Shown in pieces: positions 7,225 to 14,684 of a stretch of 17,403 nt of DNA (the first letter of the stretch is position 1; every line of letters begins with the position of its first letter). The notes under the pieces are model-generated. The model made no database searches. It had not been told where the DNA came from and worked only from the letters and a program-made list of their open reading frames with translations. The stretch comes from JBGMEA01 sp041447245 (GTDB taxonomy: Bacteria; Bacillota; Clostridia; Eubacteriales; Anaerofustaceae). Position numbers and translations under genes: made by a program. Location of the stretch: positions 1 through 17,403 of the forward strand of contig JBGMEA010000011.1 of assembly GCA_041447245.1 (NCBI GenBank), given 5' to 3'.

Positions 7225-8088
7225 CTATCCGACGCAGCGTTTCCATACGCCGCCGATATTGGTATATGCGATGCATTTTTTCCATGTGCCTCCGGCATTC
7301 AGATGAGGCACCGTTCGTTTCCAGCTGCCGCCCGCATTCAGATAAGCGGTGCCTGCCGCTGTTCCCGTCGCACTTGCATTTGAAGTGCCGATCTGAGTTG
7401 CCCCGGAATACGTCTGCAATGAGAAGGACGCCGTTGCATTCATTCCCGTCCCGAGCGCATTGTACGCCGCCAGCAGTTCCGCATCACTCAGGGAAATCGC
7501 TGCTCCGCTCGTGTATCCTGAAATGCTCTTGATGCTCGTGCCGCCGATTCCGATTGTCAGGTTGTCCGTAAACGAAGAGGAATATTTTGTCACGGGAACG
7601 CTGAACGAATCCTCCCAGTTGAACGCCGATACCGCACCCAACACGGAACCGCGCGGAATGGTATCAAACGATACCGTACCAAACGGTACCGTATACGTTT
7701 GACCGTTGATGATGTAGCTTCCCGTCGTTTCGCACGGTTCGAACTCCATCGAAAGATCAATTTGCTTCGTACCATCCTCATTATGCCCGACCCAGAAACC
7801 GAATTCGTACATACCGCCGTCCGTCTTGATATATCCGTCTTTTCCGTTCGAATCATTCGCAACGTAAAATTCCATCCCCGTCTGTTCGTTTTGCGTTGCC
7901 CCAGAAAATTTTGCTCTGATTTTTCCATTGTTGTTCGTGGTGTAGGTACTGTAGGTGCCTGTCCTGTATAAACGCAGTTTAAATGTAAACCAGGAACGGT
8001 TGTTCGCTGTATCTGCGCTCGCGCTCCAGTACCCCCACAGCTGAATCACGCTTCCCGTCGTATAGCTCCAATTTGATCCGCCCGCCAT
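7225..8088 (-). CDS. Phage tail fibre / receptor-binding-type protein with C-terminal GG-WK repeats (287 aa)
   Basis: ATG at 8088 starts 1 nt after the stop of the upstream gene, with a GAGG 10 nt upstream, which suggests coupled translation. The body is beta-rich, with many Gly, Ser, Thr and aromatic residues and almost no Cys until the end (e.g. NWSYTTGSVIQLWGYWSAS). The last 40 residues contain three tandem repeats: AYLNAGGSWKRTV, PHLNAGGTWKKCI, AYTNIGGVWKRCV. This N-x-GG-x-WK repeat is a familiar ending of Firmicutes phage tail/fibre proteins. The overall look resembles siphovirus proteins of the DUF859 type, but I could not verify that. A short internal DNA duplication lies near 7670-7700 (VPFGTVSFDTIP). 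Likely on the outside of the virion, contacting the host surface. Confidence 0.75.
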   Translation of the reverse strand: MAGGSNWSYTTGSVIQLWGYWSASADTANNRSWFTFKLRLYRTGTYSTYTTNNNGKIRAKFSGATQNEQTGMEFYVANDSNGKDGYIKTDGGMYEFGFWVGHNEDGTKQIDLSMEFEPCETTGSYIINGQTYTVPFGTVSFDTIPRGSVLGAVSAFNWEDSFSVPVTKYSSSFTDNLTIGIGGTSIKSISGYTSGAAISLSDAELLAAYNALGTGMNATASFSLQTYSGATQIGTSNASATGTAAGTAYLNAGGSWKRTVPHLNAGGTWKKCIAYTNIGGVWKRCVG

Positions 8089-8089
8089 C

Positions 8090-8422
8090 TTAACTGTACC
8101 TCAGATAAATATCTCCGCTCGCTCCGCCGCTCGGTGCCGCCGTGCCGGAAGTGATGGCTTTCTGTTTTGCGGTGTTCAGTGTCTTCACGGTTTCCGCACT
8201 CGCAGTTTTGTCCGCGCCGCCCGTTGTCAGATCGTTCACAATCTTGGGAATCTTATTCTGAATTTCATCCTGGATCTCTTCTGTCAGGATCTCGTTCAGA
8301 TAGGTCTTGATTTCTGCGCCTGCCGCATCGAACGCCGCTTTCAGATCATCGGCTTCCATTGCAGGGGCGTCGTCCAGCAACGATATGTGATTGACCGTTG
8401 CATTGCATTTTGTCAGTGCCAT
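8090..8422 (-). CDS. Small phage tail/fibre-tip protein (110 aa)
   Basis: ATG at 8422 follows AAGGAGAAAAAT, a clear Shine-Dalgarno. The N-terminal half is helical and acidic (EADDLKAAFDAAGAEIKTYL). The end reads KAITSGTAAPSGGASGDIYL then RYS-stop; the SGTAAPSGG-x-x-GDIYL-x-YS ending is a recurring C-terminal motif in Firmicutes phage tail-fibre and base-plate proteins. It lies between the large tail protein and the fibre protein with 10-nt and 1-nt gaps, so the three are one transcription unit. Probably a structural adaptor or fibre component; no catalytic motifs. Confidence 0.75.
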   Translation of the reverse strand: MALTKCNATVNHISLLDDAPAMEADDLKAAFDAAGAEIKTYLNEILTEEIQDEIQNKIPKIVNDLTTGGADKTASAETVKTLNTAKQKAITSGTAAPSGGASGDIYLRYS

Positions 8423-8432
8423 ATTTTTCTCC

Positions 8433-10304
8433 TTATCTCACCGTATTCATAACGGTGGCGGACAGCGTCGCTTCGTAAAGCCCGAACGGTTTTCCTGCCT
8501 CATCGGAATAAAATTTCAGCGACACTTCCTTCACCTTTTTTTTCTTGATTTTGTAAATGATTTTCCCGCGCGTGCCCGTTCCGAACGAGAAATTCATAAA
8601 CGAAAATTTCCCCGACTCAAAGCTGAATCCTCCCGTCGCGCTGCGCAACACATTTTCCCAGTCTGCGCTGTCCGCTTTGATGTCCACTTTGATTATGGAA
8701 TTCTGCACACGCTTGATTTCCGCTACCCCGCCGGAACGCTCCACTTGCTTGTAATAAGTCATGGTTCCGAAATTATCCATCGGAGTCGTCCAATAACTGA
8801 CAATCGGGGTTCCGAAATCGGTCGTGCCGGAAAAGATGCATACCGCTCCGTTTTTGCAGCCGATGTATAATGTCCCTTCATATTCGCGAATGCAGCAGGC
8901 ATCATACTGCATTTCGCCTTCCGAGGGCAGCGATCCGATATTCTCCCAAAAATACCACTCATATTCCACGTTTCGATTTCCGCGATATACTTGTCTCGCA
9001 TCCGCCAGATAGATTCTTCCGCCCACGAGCAGCACAAGATAATTGTTCCACAATTCCGCTTTGCAGTTTGCAAGATCGGACTCATTAATCAGCTTTCGAT
9101 CCACCATGGTGCTGCGGTGTTTCAATGACGCCCGATCGGAAGATATCTCAATTGCTTCCAAGCCCATCGGACTGACAAATACGATATCGTCAAAAAAGTT
9201 GATGCCGACCGATACCGTTCCCAAAGAGATTTCCGTCGATGTCACGGGGTACACTTTCCCAAGCGAAGAATCCAGCGCCGGGCTGTGCAGATAAACTTTG
9301 CATCCGTTCCCCCGATCTTCGCGCACGGCAATCAGAACATCCGTACCGCGGATCAGCGTTTTGATCTGTGCGTCATCCTCGCCGTCCGTATAATAAGCCG
9401 TTTCCCGTACATACGAGGCATCATCGAGTTCGCAATGAAACAAGGTATTCGGGTAATCCGGATTGCCCGCAAAAAAGATTCGATTGTCGAATGTCGTCCC
9501 TACCGTACAGTTCGCAATTTTCTCTGCGTTTCCGCTTACGTTTTTTCGAAACTGGATCACCACATTGTCCGTTCCCGCGGTGGCAGGCGCGGACGGAGCC
9601 GTGGTGAATGTCACCGTGCCTGCGGTGCGATTCACCGTAAACCCGCTGCCTTCCGTCATCAGCGTCCCGTTGATCCATGCCTGCATCGTGTAGTAGGAGG
9701 AAGCGTCAAGCCCTGTCGTATCCAGATAATACGTTTTACTCGATCCGTCTCCGACAAACGAGTTCTTCCGATAAGGGGACAGCAAGTTGATTTCCTGATA
9801 AGTTTCTCTGTTTCCTCCGCTTGGGTCTGCGCCGATGCTCGTCGTCGGGACCGTTGCGCTCCCCGTTACCGAACTGACGCTCGATCCGTTATAGACCAGA
9901 TAATTGCTCCCGTCCAACAGATACAGCTTTCCGCCGAAGAGAAACGATACGGAACTCTGCGCCGCCATCGTACTGAATTTGACGGTAACATCCGAACCGC
10001 TGTTGATCGCAGACGGAAACGTCAGCCATTCCGAAAGCGTTGTGCCGTAATGCAGCAGACACTTTGCACCGAACGGATGAATGCCGTACACACATCCTCC
10101 GACCGTTCCGAGCAAGCTCAGTCCCGGTCTGGTTTCGATGGCCTGCCCGTTTGTTGCGCGATAGTTTTTATAAACGTTGGAAGCATCCGGCGAGCGATTC
10201 ACTGCGACTGCCGACGGCAGACTGCCGAAGTCCACGCCGGACAGATCACGATAATGCCGTGTCAGCGGGGAATGTTTCGCCGCAGGGGTGATTGCGTAAG
10301 CCAT
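8433..10304 (-). CDS. Large beta-rich phage tail / stabilisation protein (623 aa)
   Basis: ATG at 10304 follows AAAGGAAGAG. From residue ~20 onward the sequence has repeated short beta segments with Gly/Asn turns (e.g. GGKLYLLDGSNYLVYNG, FDNRIFFAGNPDYPNTLF, EGTLYIGCKNGAVCIFSG), as in beta-propeller proteins. An insert at ~180-265 looks like a separate beta domain (YYLDTTGLDASSYYTMQAW). Size and propeller-like pattern match packaged-DNA stabilisation / tail-nozzle proteins of short-tailed phages and their Firmicutes relatives; a generic siphovirus tail protein is the alternative. First gene of the virion operon in this window, preceded by hairpins at 10371-10501. The Lys-rich segment KIIYKIKKKKVKEV is near the C-terminus. 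Confidence 0.7.
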   Translation of the reverse strand: MAYAITPAAKHSPLTRHYRDLSGVDFGSLPSAVAVNRSPDASNVYKNYRATNGQAIETRPGLSLLGTVGGCVYGIHPFGAKCLLHYGTTLSEWLTFPSAINSGSDVTVKFSTMAAQSSVSFLFGGKLYLLDGSNYLVYNGSSVSSVTGSATVPTTSIGADPSGGNRETYQEINLLSPYRKNSFVGDGSSKTYYLDTTGLDASSYYTMQAWINGTLMTEGSGFTVNRTAGTVTFTTAPSAPATAGTDNVVIQFRKNVSGNAEKIANCTVGTTFDNRIFFAGNPDYPNTLFHCELDDASYVRETAYYTDGEDDAQIKTLIRGTDVLIAVREDRGNGCKVYLHSPALDSSLGKVYPVTSTEISLGTVSVGINFFDDIVFVSPMGLEAIEISSDRASLKHRSTMVDRKLINESDLANCKAELWNNYLVLLVGGRIYLADARQVYRGNRNVEYEWYFWENIGSLPSEGEMQYDACCIREYEGTLYIGCKNGAVCIFSGTTDFGTPIVSYWTTPMDNFGTMTYYKQVERSGGVAEIKRVQNSIIKVDIKADSADWENVLRSATGGFSFESGKFSFMNFSFGTGTRGKIIYKIKKKKVKEVSLKFYSDEAGKPFGLYEATLSATVMNTVR

Positions 10305-10370
10305 CCGTTTCTCTTCCTTTCTGAGATTGATTCATATTATGCCCTTCCTTTCTTAATTTGCCTGAATAAA

Positions 10371-10403
10371 GAACGATCCCCTGCAGCCATGCGGGGATCG
10401 TTC
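10371..10403. terminator. Long hairpin in the gap upstream of the virion operon
   Basis: Arms GAACGATCCCC and GGGGATCGTTC (11 bp, perfect) enclose an 11-nt loop. On the minus strand it is followed by TTTATT, a weak U-tract. It could be a second terminator for the gene to the right, or a structured leader of the virion operon, since the next ATG is only 67 nt away. A smaller GCGGGA/TCCCGC hairpin lies at 10423-10444. Confidence 0.55.
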
Positions 10404-10466
10404 CAATGCCTCTTTCGGAAGCGCGGGATCATTTTGCTTCCCGCTCTTTCCGTAACTGAGCATAAC

Positions 10467-10501
10467 AAAAAAAACCGCGACAATCCATGACGGATGCCGC
10501 G
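10467..10501 (-). terminator. Terminator of the deoxyribosyltransferase-like gene
   Basis: Minus strand: CGCGGCATCC, loop GTCAT, GGATTGTCGCG (one bulged base and a G-U pair), then G and eight T. It lies 23 nt after the stop at 10524. It separates that gene from the virion operon. Confidence 0.85.
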
Positions 10502-10523
10502 AAAATACTAAACCTATTAGAAA

Positions 10524-11315
10524 TTACTTCTTCTGATTATCTACAATACTTTTTAATGCTTCAATATAAGCACTTGTATTTGCGCCATTATTTGAAGTTG
10601 TTTTCTGATTAGAAGGCTGTGATTGTAAAATGGCTGATAATAATTTAGGATCTTTCATGACTTGAGTAATCGTTTCTGCAAGAGCTATGTCGGTAGGATT
10701 AGGCTGAGAATTTTGCACAGCCGTATATGATGTTTTCATGATAGTTTCAATAACTTCATTATTATTAGTTTTGATTGACTCTTTCAAATCTAAAATAGTA
10801 CTTTTCAACTCAAAGAGATTCGCCAATATTTGAGATGAAATCTCAACCCCTGTTGAGTCGCTATTTTCAACCGTGTTTGCAACTTGAGCCATGGTTTCCA
10901 TTTGATCATTTAGTTCTTTCATTGTTGAAGTTAATGCTGCTTTAGTACGATTTGCTTTCCCTAAATCATTTGTTTGATAAAAAATAGTTCTTGTAGATGC
11001 GATATCAAATGGAAGCACTGTTTCCTCCATTGCCATCTGTATCACCGGTTTTTTCAAGGCTATACGATATCCTAATTCAAAAAAAGCATTCGGATTTTGT
11101 TCTGTCACATCCGCAATAACTAATTCAGATTCTTCCAAATATTGAACTATTTTTGTATCAATTTTATCTGTATGATTTATTTTATCAACGCGTATTGGCT
11201 CGTATTTTAAATCTTCACAGACAGGTGTAATAATATATTCAAACAAATCGTCAGATCGCTTTCTTGTCTCAGTACCTTCTGAAGAGATCGGGCAAACAAT
11301 AAAACACTTTTTCAT
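10524..11315 (-). CDS. Nucleoside 2-deoxyribosyltransferase/TIR-like protein with helical tail (263 aa)
   Basis: ATG at 11315 follows GAGGGAATT. Residues 1-~115 form a Rossmann-like domain: KKCFIVCPI (3-10), an R-K-R-S-D-x-L-F-x-x-I-I block (18-29), SELVIADVTEQNPNAFFELG (63-82) and a PFDIASTRTIFY segment (102-113). The (V/I)IAD(V/L)T-x-NPN-x-(F/Y)-E-L-G block, with Glu80 at the catalytic position of the family, is typical of nucleoside 2-deoxyribosyltransferase-superfamily proteins, including nucleotide- or NAD-hydrolysing defence effectors. Residues ~120-263 are helical and Gln/Asn/Ser/Thr-rich, with probable coiled coil. The gene is much more AT-rich than its neighbours and has its own promoter and terminator, so it behaves like recently acquired prophage cargo. 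Defence, toxin or housekeeping salvage all remain possible; defence is my inference. Confidence 0.72.
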   Translation of the reverse strand: MKKCFIVCPISSEGTETRKRSDDLFEYIITPVCEDLKYEPIRVDKINHTDKIDTKIVQYLEESELVIADVTEQNPNAFFELGYRIALKKPVIQMAMEETVLPFDIASTRTIFYQTNDLGKANRTKAALTSTMKELNDQMETMAQVANTVENSDSTGVEISSQILANLFELKSTILDLKESIKTNNNEVIETIMKTSYTAVQNSQPNPTDIALAETITQVMKDPKLLSAILQSQPSNQKTTSNNGANTSAYIEALKSIVDNQKK

Positions 11316-11345
11316 AATTCCCTCACATTGAACATTTTCATTACA

Positions 11346-11375
11346 ATTATATCATTATTGTATTATTAAGTCTAA
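11346..11375 (-). promoter_or_regulatory. Putative promoter of the deoxyribosyltransferase-like gene
   Basis: Minus strand TTAGAC, 18-nt spacer, TATAAT (the -10 is plus-strand 11346-11351), within a very AT-rich stretch 31 nt before the start codon. The -10 is perfect and the -35 weak. Confidence 0.6.
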
Positions 11376-11400
11376 TATATAATAAGAAGTATATTGTTTT

Positions 11401-11880
11401 TCACTCCCCATACAAACAGCAATATAATCTCCCGCTCTCAGTTTCATAACAGCAGAGCACAAAGGAACTGCCGCTCTCTTCGGCATAATACACGCATCCG
11501 CCGCTCAAATCCTCTGTCGGCAGATACTCCGCCGCAAGCTGCCCGTTCTCCGTTGCAAACAAAGCCGCATAATCGGATACCGTGTATTCATTCCATCCTT
11601 GTTGCGCGAGCATTCCTGCGAATCCATTCTGTTCGTCCTCAGGAATAAAGAACACGGCATAGGTCATGCCTTTGGAGAAAAAGAAATCGGAATCCGTACG
11701 GTACGTCTCCGCCTCGCTGCCTTTCGGCAGAACAATTCCAGTCTTCGTTTCGATGCCGTCTGTCAGACTGTTGTAAAACTGATGCCGAATCTGATGAGAG
11801 AGCAGTGCAATCATCCCCGCAGCCACGGCAAAGAGAAGGAACACGATGATCCCGATTTTGTGTCTGTGAATTCCGCGCAT
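11401..11880 (-). CDS. Small membrane-anchored protein of unknown function (159 aa)
   Basis: I start it at ATG 11880 (MRGIHRHKIGIIVFLLFAV), 35 codons inside the longest frame, because AAGGAGAGGC lies directly before it and the extra N-terminus would be Arg-rich, with no ribosome site. Residues ~8-27 are one hydrophobic helix after a basic start, so type II topology with an outside C-terminal domain is likely. That domain has GMTYAVFFIPEDEQNGF and a C-terminal YYAEESGSSFVLCCYETESG with four Cys nearby. I do not recognise a family. It looks more like a host or cargo gene than phage structural. The gap to the next gene (86 nt) carries that gene's own promoter. Confidence 0.7.
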   Translation of the reverse strand: MRGIHRHKIGIIVFLLFAVAAGMIALLSHQIRHQFYNSLTDGIETKTGIVLPKGSEAETYRTDSDFFFSKGMTYAVFFIPEDEQNGFAGMLAQQGWNEYTVSDYAALFATENGQLAAEYLPTEDLSGGCVYYAEESGSSFVLCCYETESGRLYCCLYGE

Positions 11881-12036
11881 GCCTCTCCTTCCCGGCCGAA
11901 TGCAAATCAATGCTCTGTTTTTTCTATCATACCACGCCTTGCTATTCCTGCCAATCCTCTGCCGAATGATCAGCTGAATTGCCAATTATCCCGTTTCACA
12001 TTACCTTGAAAACATCGTATGGAATGTATAATATTA

Positions 12037-12057
12037 GGAACGCGTGATACGCGTTCC
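12037..12057. repeat. Palindrome copy A (GGAACGCGT / ACGCGTTCC)
   Basis: Perfect 9-bp arms around GAT. Identical to copy B at 12358-12378. Confidence 0.85.
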
Positions 12058-12357
12058 CTACAAATTTTTCCAACATGCAAGCCATGCACATTCCGTTCCT
12101 CAAATCAACGCGCCGAATTTCGCCACGAATGGTCGGGGGCGACGCATCAGCGTAAAGCGTTTTGCCCACTTTTGAAGGGCTTGCACAACTCGATGAATGG
12201 ATGAAAAGATATGCCCTTCATGAGCATATCTTGCGGAGCGAATCCCCTTAATACTGGGTCGTTCGCCGCCGACGCGGCGACTGCGCAACGATCAATACCA
12301 ATTACATAAACAACGAACATCCGAACGGTACAGATACGCCCGATGAAACACATACAC

Positions 12358-12378
12358 GGAACGCGTGATACGCGTTCC
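12358..12378. repeat. Palindrome copy B (GGAACGCGT / ACGCGTTCC)
   Basis: Perfect 9-bp arms around GAT; followed by CCCC as copy A is by CC. Confidence 0.85.
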
Positions 12379-12629
12379 CCACATCGTGGATTTTGAAACC
12401 ACAATGACAATATAATCAATCCACCGCATTTCGCCACGAACAGGTGGGGCGGTTCCAAACTTGATTGCAAGCATCGGAATGTCCCGAAACAATTCAGCAA
12501 CAAACAGAGCCGAGCGCATTCGTATTGCTGCTGACCTAAACGGACTGCGAACCATTATGCGCCGAGGCGATGTTTGTCTGAATTGCGTAGGCTGACATTC
12601 CATGCAACGCAATCGTTTGGTAGTTTTTT

Positions 12630-12672
12630 CCCACTTTTTGTGAAAAAGTGGGTTGCTGCCGGCAATCCGGCA
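12630..12672. repeat. Two adjacent perfect hairpins
   Basis: CCCACTTTTT-GTG-AAAAAGTGGG (12630-12652) is followed after 4 nt by TGCCGG-CAAT-CCGGCA (12657-12672). Neither is followed by a clear U-tract. Confidence 0.8.
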
Positions 12673-12763
12673 ATAAATCCATGGAATCACACAAACAACA
12701 AACATCCGATTTAGGGAACGCATACCCTGCGATCATCCCCAATCATGAACCGCCAAAACCTAA

Positions 12764-12784
12764 GGAACGCATTGTATGCGTTCC
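12764..12784. repeat. Palindrome copy C (GGAACGCAT / ATGCGTTCC)
   Basis: Perfect 9-bp arms around TGT. Compared with copies A and B, the G-C pair at arm position 8 is an A-T pair on both sides, so pairing is kept by compensating changes. Confidence 0.85.
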
Positions 12785-12817
12785 TCAAATCAACGATCCA
12801 AATTCTCACCGCAAATT

Positions 12818-13312
12818 CTAAGGTCGTGCTGTCGCACGAACATCACCGCGCACATCTTCCTGTTTTGTTTTTTGCTTCGTCTTTTTCTTCGGCACCTTCA
12901 CATACTGCAGAGCCTGCGTGTGCAGGCGGTAAATGTGCCGCTCACTGTAACACATGGTTTCGCTGATATCCTCCCATGTTTTGAAGTTCAGATAACGCAT
13001 CTCCAAGATCATCCGCATCGTCTTGTCTTCCACCGCTTCCACAGCCTTTTTCACTCGTTCCATCGCCTCTACCATCTTCCTGATTTCGGTGACCAAATCG
13101 GATTCCATGTCCATGATTTTGCAGAGAAGATCCTCTTTGCCTCCTCCGCGATGTCCCGATGAAACTCCTGCATATCGGTTCGCTCCCGGCACGATTCGCT
13201 CCGCAGCTTCTCGCAGAGATGCCAATTGCTCTTCCTTTATCATGATATATTCGCGCAGTCTGCGCGCTTCTCCCAAAAATTCCGCTGTCTCATTGCATTG
13301 CAATTCTTTCAT
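12818..13312 (-). CDS. DUF1492-like phage transcriptional regulator, sigma-region-4 type (164 aa)
   Basis: I chose ATG 13312 (MKELQCNETAEFLGEAR), which has AAAGGATAAGGGT upstream; an ATG at 13360 is in frame but has a poor site. The N-terminal half is helical (EARRLREYIMIKEEQLASL), with a central helix pair. The C-terminal part has RMILEMRYLNFKTWEDISET and MCYSERHIYRLHTQALQYV, a helix-turn-helix like sigma-70 region 4, typical of DUF1492 and related ArpU-like regulators that switch on late phage genes. The Lys-rich tail (KVPKKKTKQKTKQ) runs into the hairpin at 12824-12839, so its last codons may come from an inserted repeat. Downstream of the replication gene, as is common in Firmicutes phages. 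Confidence 0.8.
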   Translation of the reverse strand: MKELQCNETAEFLGEARRLREYIMIKEEQLASLREAAERIVPGANRYAGVSSGHRGGGKEDLLCKIMDMESDLVTEIRKMVEAMERVKKAVEAVEDKTMRMILEMRYLNFKTWEDISETMCYSERHIYRLHTQALQYVKVPKKKTKQKTKQEDVRGDVRATARP

Positions 13313-13383
13313 ACCCTTATCCTTTCGGCAGTCATGCTGCCTGTTTTGCTCGCCGGACATCCCGGTGCACAGACCTCCTGTTT

Positions 13384-14262
13384 CTATGCCCCGAGGCGTT
13401 TACCGAACAATGCCTGTTCGATCAGCGCCGCATCGTAATCATGCTCGCATGCCATCCTGCCATGCTTCGGCGCGGCAGGGGCTCCACGCGAAAGAGCACC
13501 GCCCTTCTGGTTGACATACGATTCGAATTTTTCACCGAAAAGCGTCTCCGGCCGCAAAAAATTCTGCATCGGGCTGTCTTTCCACTCGGCACACTTCCGT
13601 CCGATTACCCGAAGAAACTCCTCCTGTGTATATCCTTCCGAAAGCCGCTCCCCGATCAGGCGGAGACTCACCTTTCCGTCCGTCCGAAATTGCGTGCCTG
13701 CGGCATCGTTCAGAGAATGAATCACATGCGCGCACACCGCGCGGATTTCTTCTTCTTTTCTCTTCTCTTTCTCTTCTTTTCTTTTGGGCATCGTTTCGGC
13801 AGGCACGGTTCCGGAATCATTCTGCGCAAAGTCGGGAATCATTCCGTCCGTTTCGCATAAAACATCTTCTTGCCCATCTTCCGTCTCCTCCACCGCACCC
13901 GATCCCCTTATTTTTTCGCAATCTCCCGCATGATAAGCAGGGATATTACTCTTCTGAGGCTTATCCACCCGCTGCCATTTTTTCCAGTTGCGCATCGCAT
14001 AGTACTCGTTTCCTCCGCATCGGTAGAACAGCACGGAAAGGGAGGCGGAAATTTCATCCAGCGCATCCGAAACCTGAGAAGAACTGATTGACTCGTCGTA
14101 AGGAAACACTTTTGAGCGCAGATATACCGCGCTTGCTCTGCCGCACCCTACGTCGTCAGCGTTCGAAATCATGCCGACAAACAACAGCTTTGCCAACACG
14201 CTCAGTTTTGCATAGTCTTCGCTTTCCCAGATATTCGGGTCGATCATTCTTCTTCTTGCCAT
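13384..14262 (-). CDS. Phage replication protein with conserved phage C-terminal (Phg_2220_C-like) domain (292 aa)
   Basis: ATG 14262 follows AAAGGAGAGGGAGA. Residues ~1-105 form a winged-helix-like N-terminus (MARRRMIDPNIWESEDYAKL, then a VLAKLLFVGMISNADDVG block and RNWKKWQRVDKPQ), as in phage replisome-organiser proteins. Residues ~105-178 are an acidic/charged linker ending in a KRKEEKEKRKEEE run. Residues ~180-252 match the conserved phage C-terminus: SLNDAAGTQFR, LIGERLSEGYTQEEFLRVI, AEWKDSP and FLRPETLFGEKFESYVNQ. Expected role: bind the phage origin and help load the host helicase. No helicase loader (DnaC-like) gene follows in this window. Confidence 0.85.
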   Translation of the reverse strand: MARRRMIDPNIWESEDYAKLSVLAKLLFVGMISNADDVGCGRASAVYLRSKVFPYDESISSSQVSDALDEISASLSVLFYRCGGNEYYAMRNWKKWQRVDKPQKSNIPAYHAGDCEKIRGSGAVEETEDGQEDVLCETDGMIPDFAQNDSGTVPAETMPKRKEEKEKRKEEEIRAVCAHVIHSLNDAAGTQFRTDGKVSLRLIGERLSEGYTQEEFLRVIGRKCAEWKDSPMQNFLRPETLFGEKFESYVNQKGGALSRGAPAAPKHGRMACEHDYDAALIEQALFGKRLGA

Positions 14263-14308
14263 TCTCCCTCTCCTTTGTCTGTTCGATACCTGTCGTTTGT
14301 TCGATTCA

Positions 14309-14602
14309 TTACCATCTTTTCCCCTCCTGCCAAATGTCGTATGCTCTCCGATCCGGAACGAACACAGCAGTCAGATCTTCCAACAATTCCGCGCGCCGTT
14401 TCAACCGATCAAACGCATGTTGCAGTTCATGGTAGTCCTGAAATATTTGCGCATTTTTTTCTGTCAGATTCAGAATTTCCTCTTCCAACCGCAGAAATCG
14501 GTCGTTTCCGAAAAAAGAAAAATGCAGCCGTTTCCCTCTCTTTTTCCCGTTTTCCGCTTTCTTCCCGGTTGGCTGCATTTCTTTGTAGTGATTGTATATC
14601 AA
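14309..14602 (-). CDS. Small early phage protein of unknown function (97 aa)
   Basis: The frame is open from a GTG at 14626, but that has no Shine-Dalgarno. A TTG at 14602 has GGAGGGCGACGGAA before it and is my preferred start (LIYNHYKEMQPTGKKAENGK); an ATG at 14578 is the third option. The middle and C-terminal parts are a charged helix (LEEEILNLTEKNAQIFQDY, then LKRRAELLEDL), likely coiled coil, ending IWQEGKRW. First gene of the early operon, 46 nt before the replication gene. The TTG start codon lies within an operator-like half-site (TTGATAT). No family recognised. Confidence 0.6.
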   Translation of the reverse strand: MIYNHYKEMQPTGKKAENGKKRGKRLHFSFFGNDRFLRLEEEILNLTEKNAQIFQDYHELQHAFDRLKRRAELLEDLTAVFVPDRRAYDIWQEGKRW

Positions 14603-14642
14603 TTCCGTCGCCCTCCAATCCGTCACCTGGCATAACCAGACG

Positions 14643-14661
14643 ATAACAAGTTAATTGATAT
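14643..14661. promoter_or_regulatory. Repressor operator O1
   Basis: ATAACAA-GTTAA-TTGATAT: same 7-5-7 layout as O2 and O3 with one mismatch. It lies downstream of the early promoter start, in the leader of the early operon. Confidence 0.65.
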
Positions 14662-14684
14662 AATTCGAACGTTTGTTCTTGATT

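Larger units (their letters stand above)
11881..12817. repeat. Gene-free, palindrome-rich region of dispersed repeats
   Basis: About 0.94 kb with no convincing gene: the minus-strand frames here lack ribosome sites and re-translate the same DNA repeat in different frames. Related segments recur: (a) a GGAACGC-R-T hairpin at 12037, 12358 and 12764, with a decayed copy near 12714; (b) a block (A)TTTCGCCACGAA followed by a GGTSGGGGCG-like stretch at about 12117, 12427 and, more diverged, 12797; (c) TTCCTCAAATCAACG at about 12096 and 12781; (d) ACAACRAACATCCGA at about 12309 and 12693. Other hairpins at 12263-12280, 12630-12652, 12657-12672 and 12824-12839. Looks like a nest of dispersed palindromic (REP/BOX-like) repeats or decayed miniature elements. 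Confidence 0.75.

Noticed and set aside
9285..10490. 401-codon plus-strand open frame
   Set aside because: Antisense shadow of the 623-residue tail protein; composition is Arg/Cys-rich nonsense and no ribosome site or operon context is present.
12100..12742. Several minus-strand frames of 62-143 codons in the repeat region
   Set aside because: They overlap one another, translate the same DNA repeat in different frames (FVAKFGALI, FVAKCGGLI and VRGEMRWI) and lack ribosome sites.
12037..12784. Possible CRISPR array from repeated palindromes
   Set aside because: Copies are 320-390 bp apart, not regularly spaced, have no uniform spacers, and no cas gene is present.
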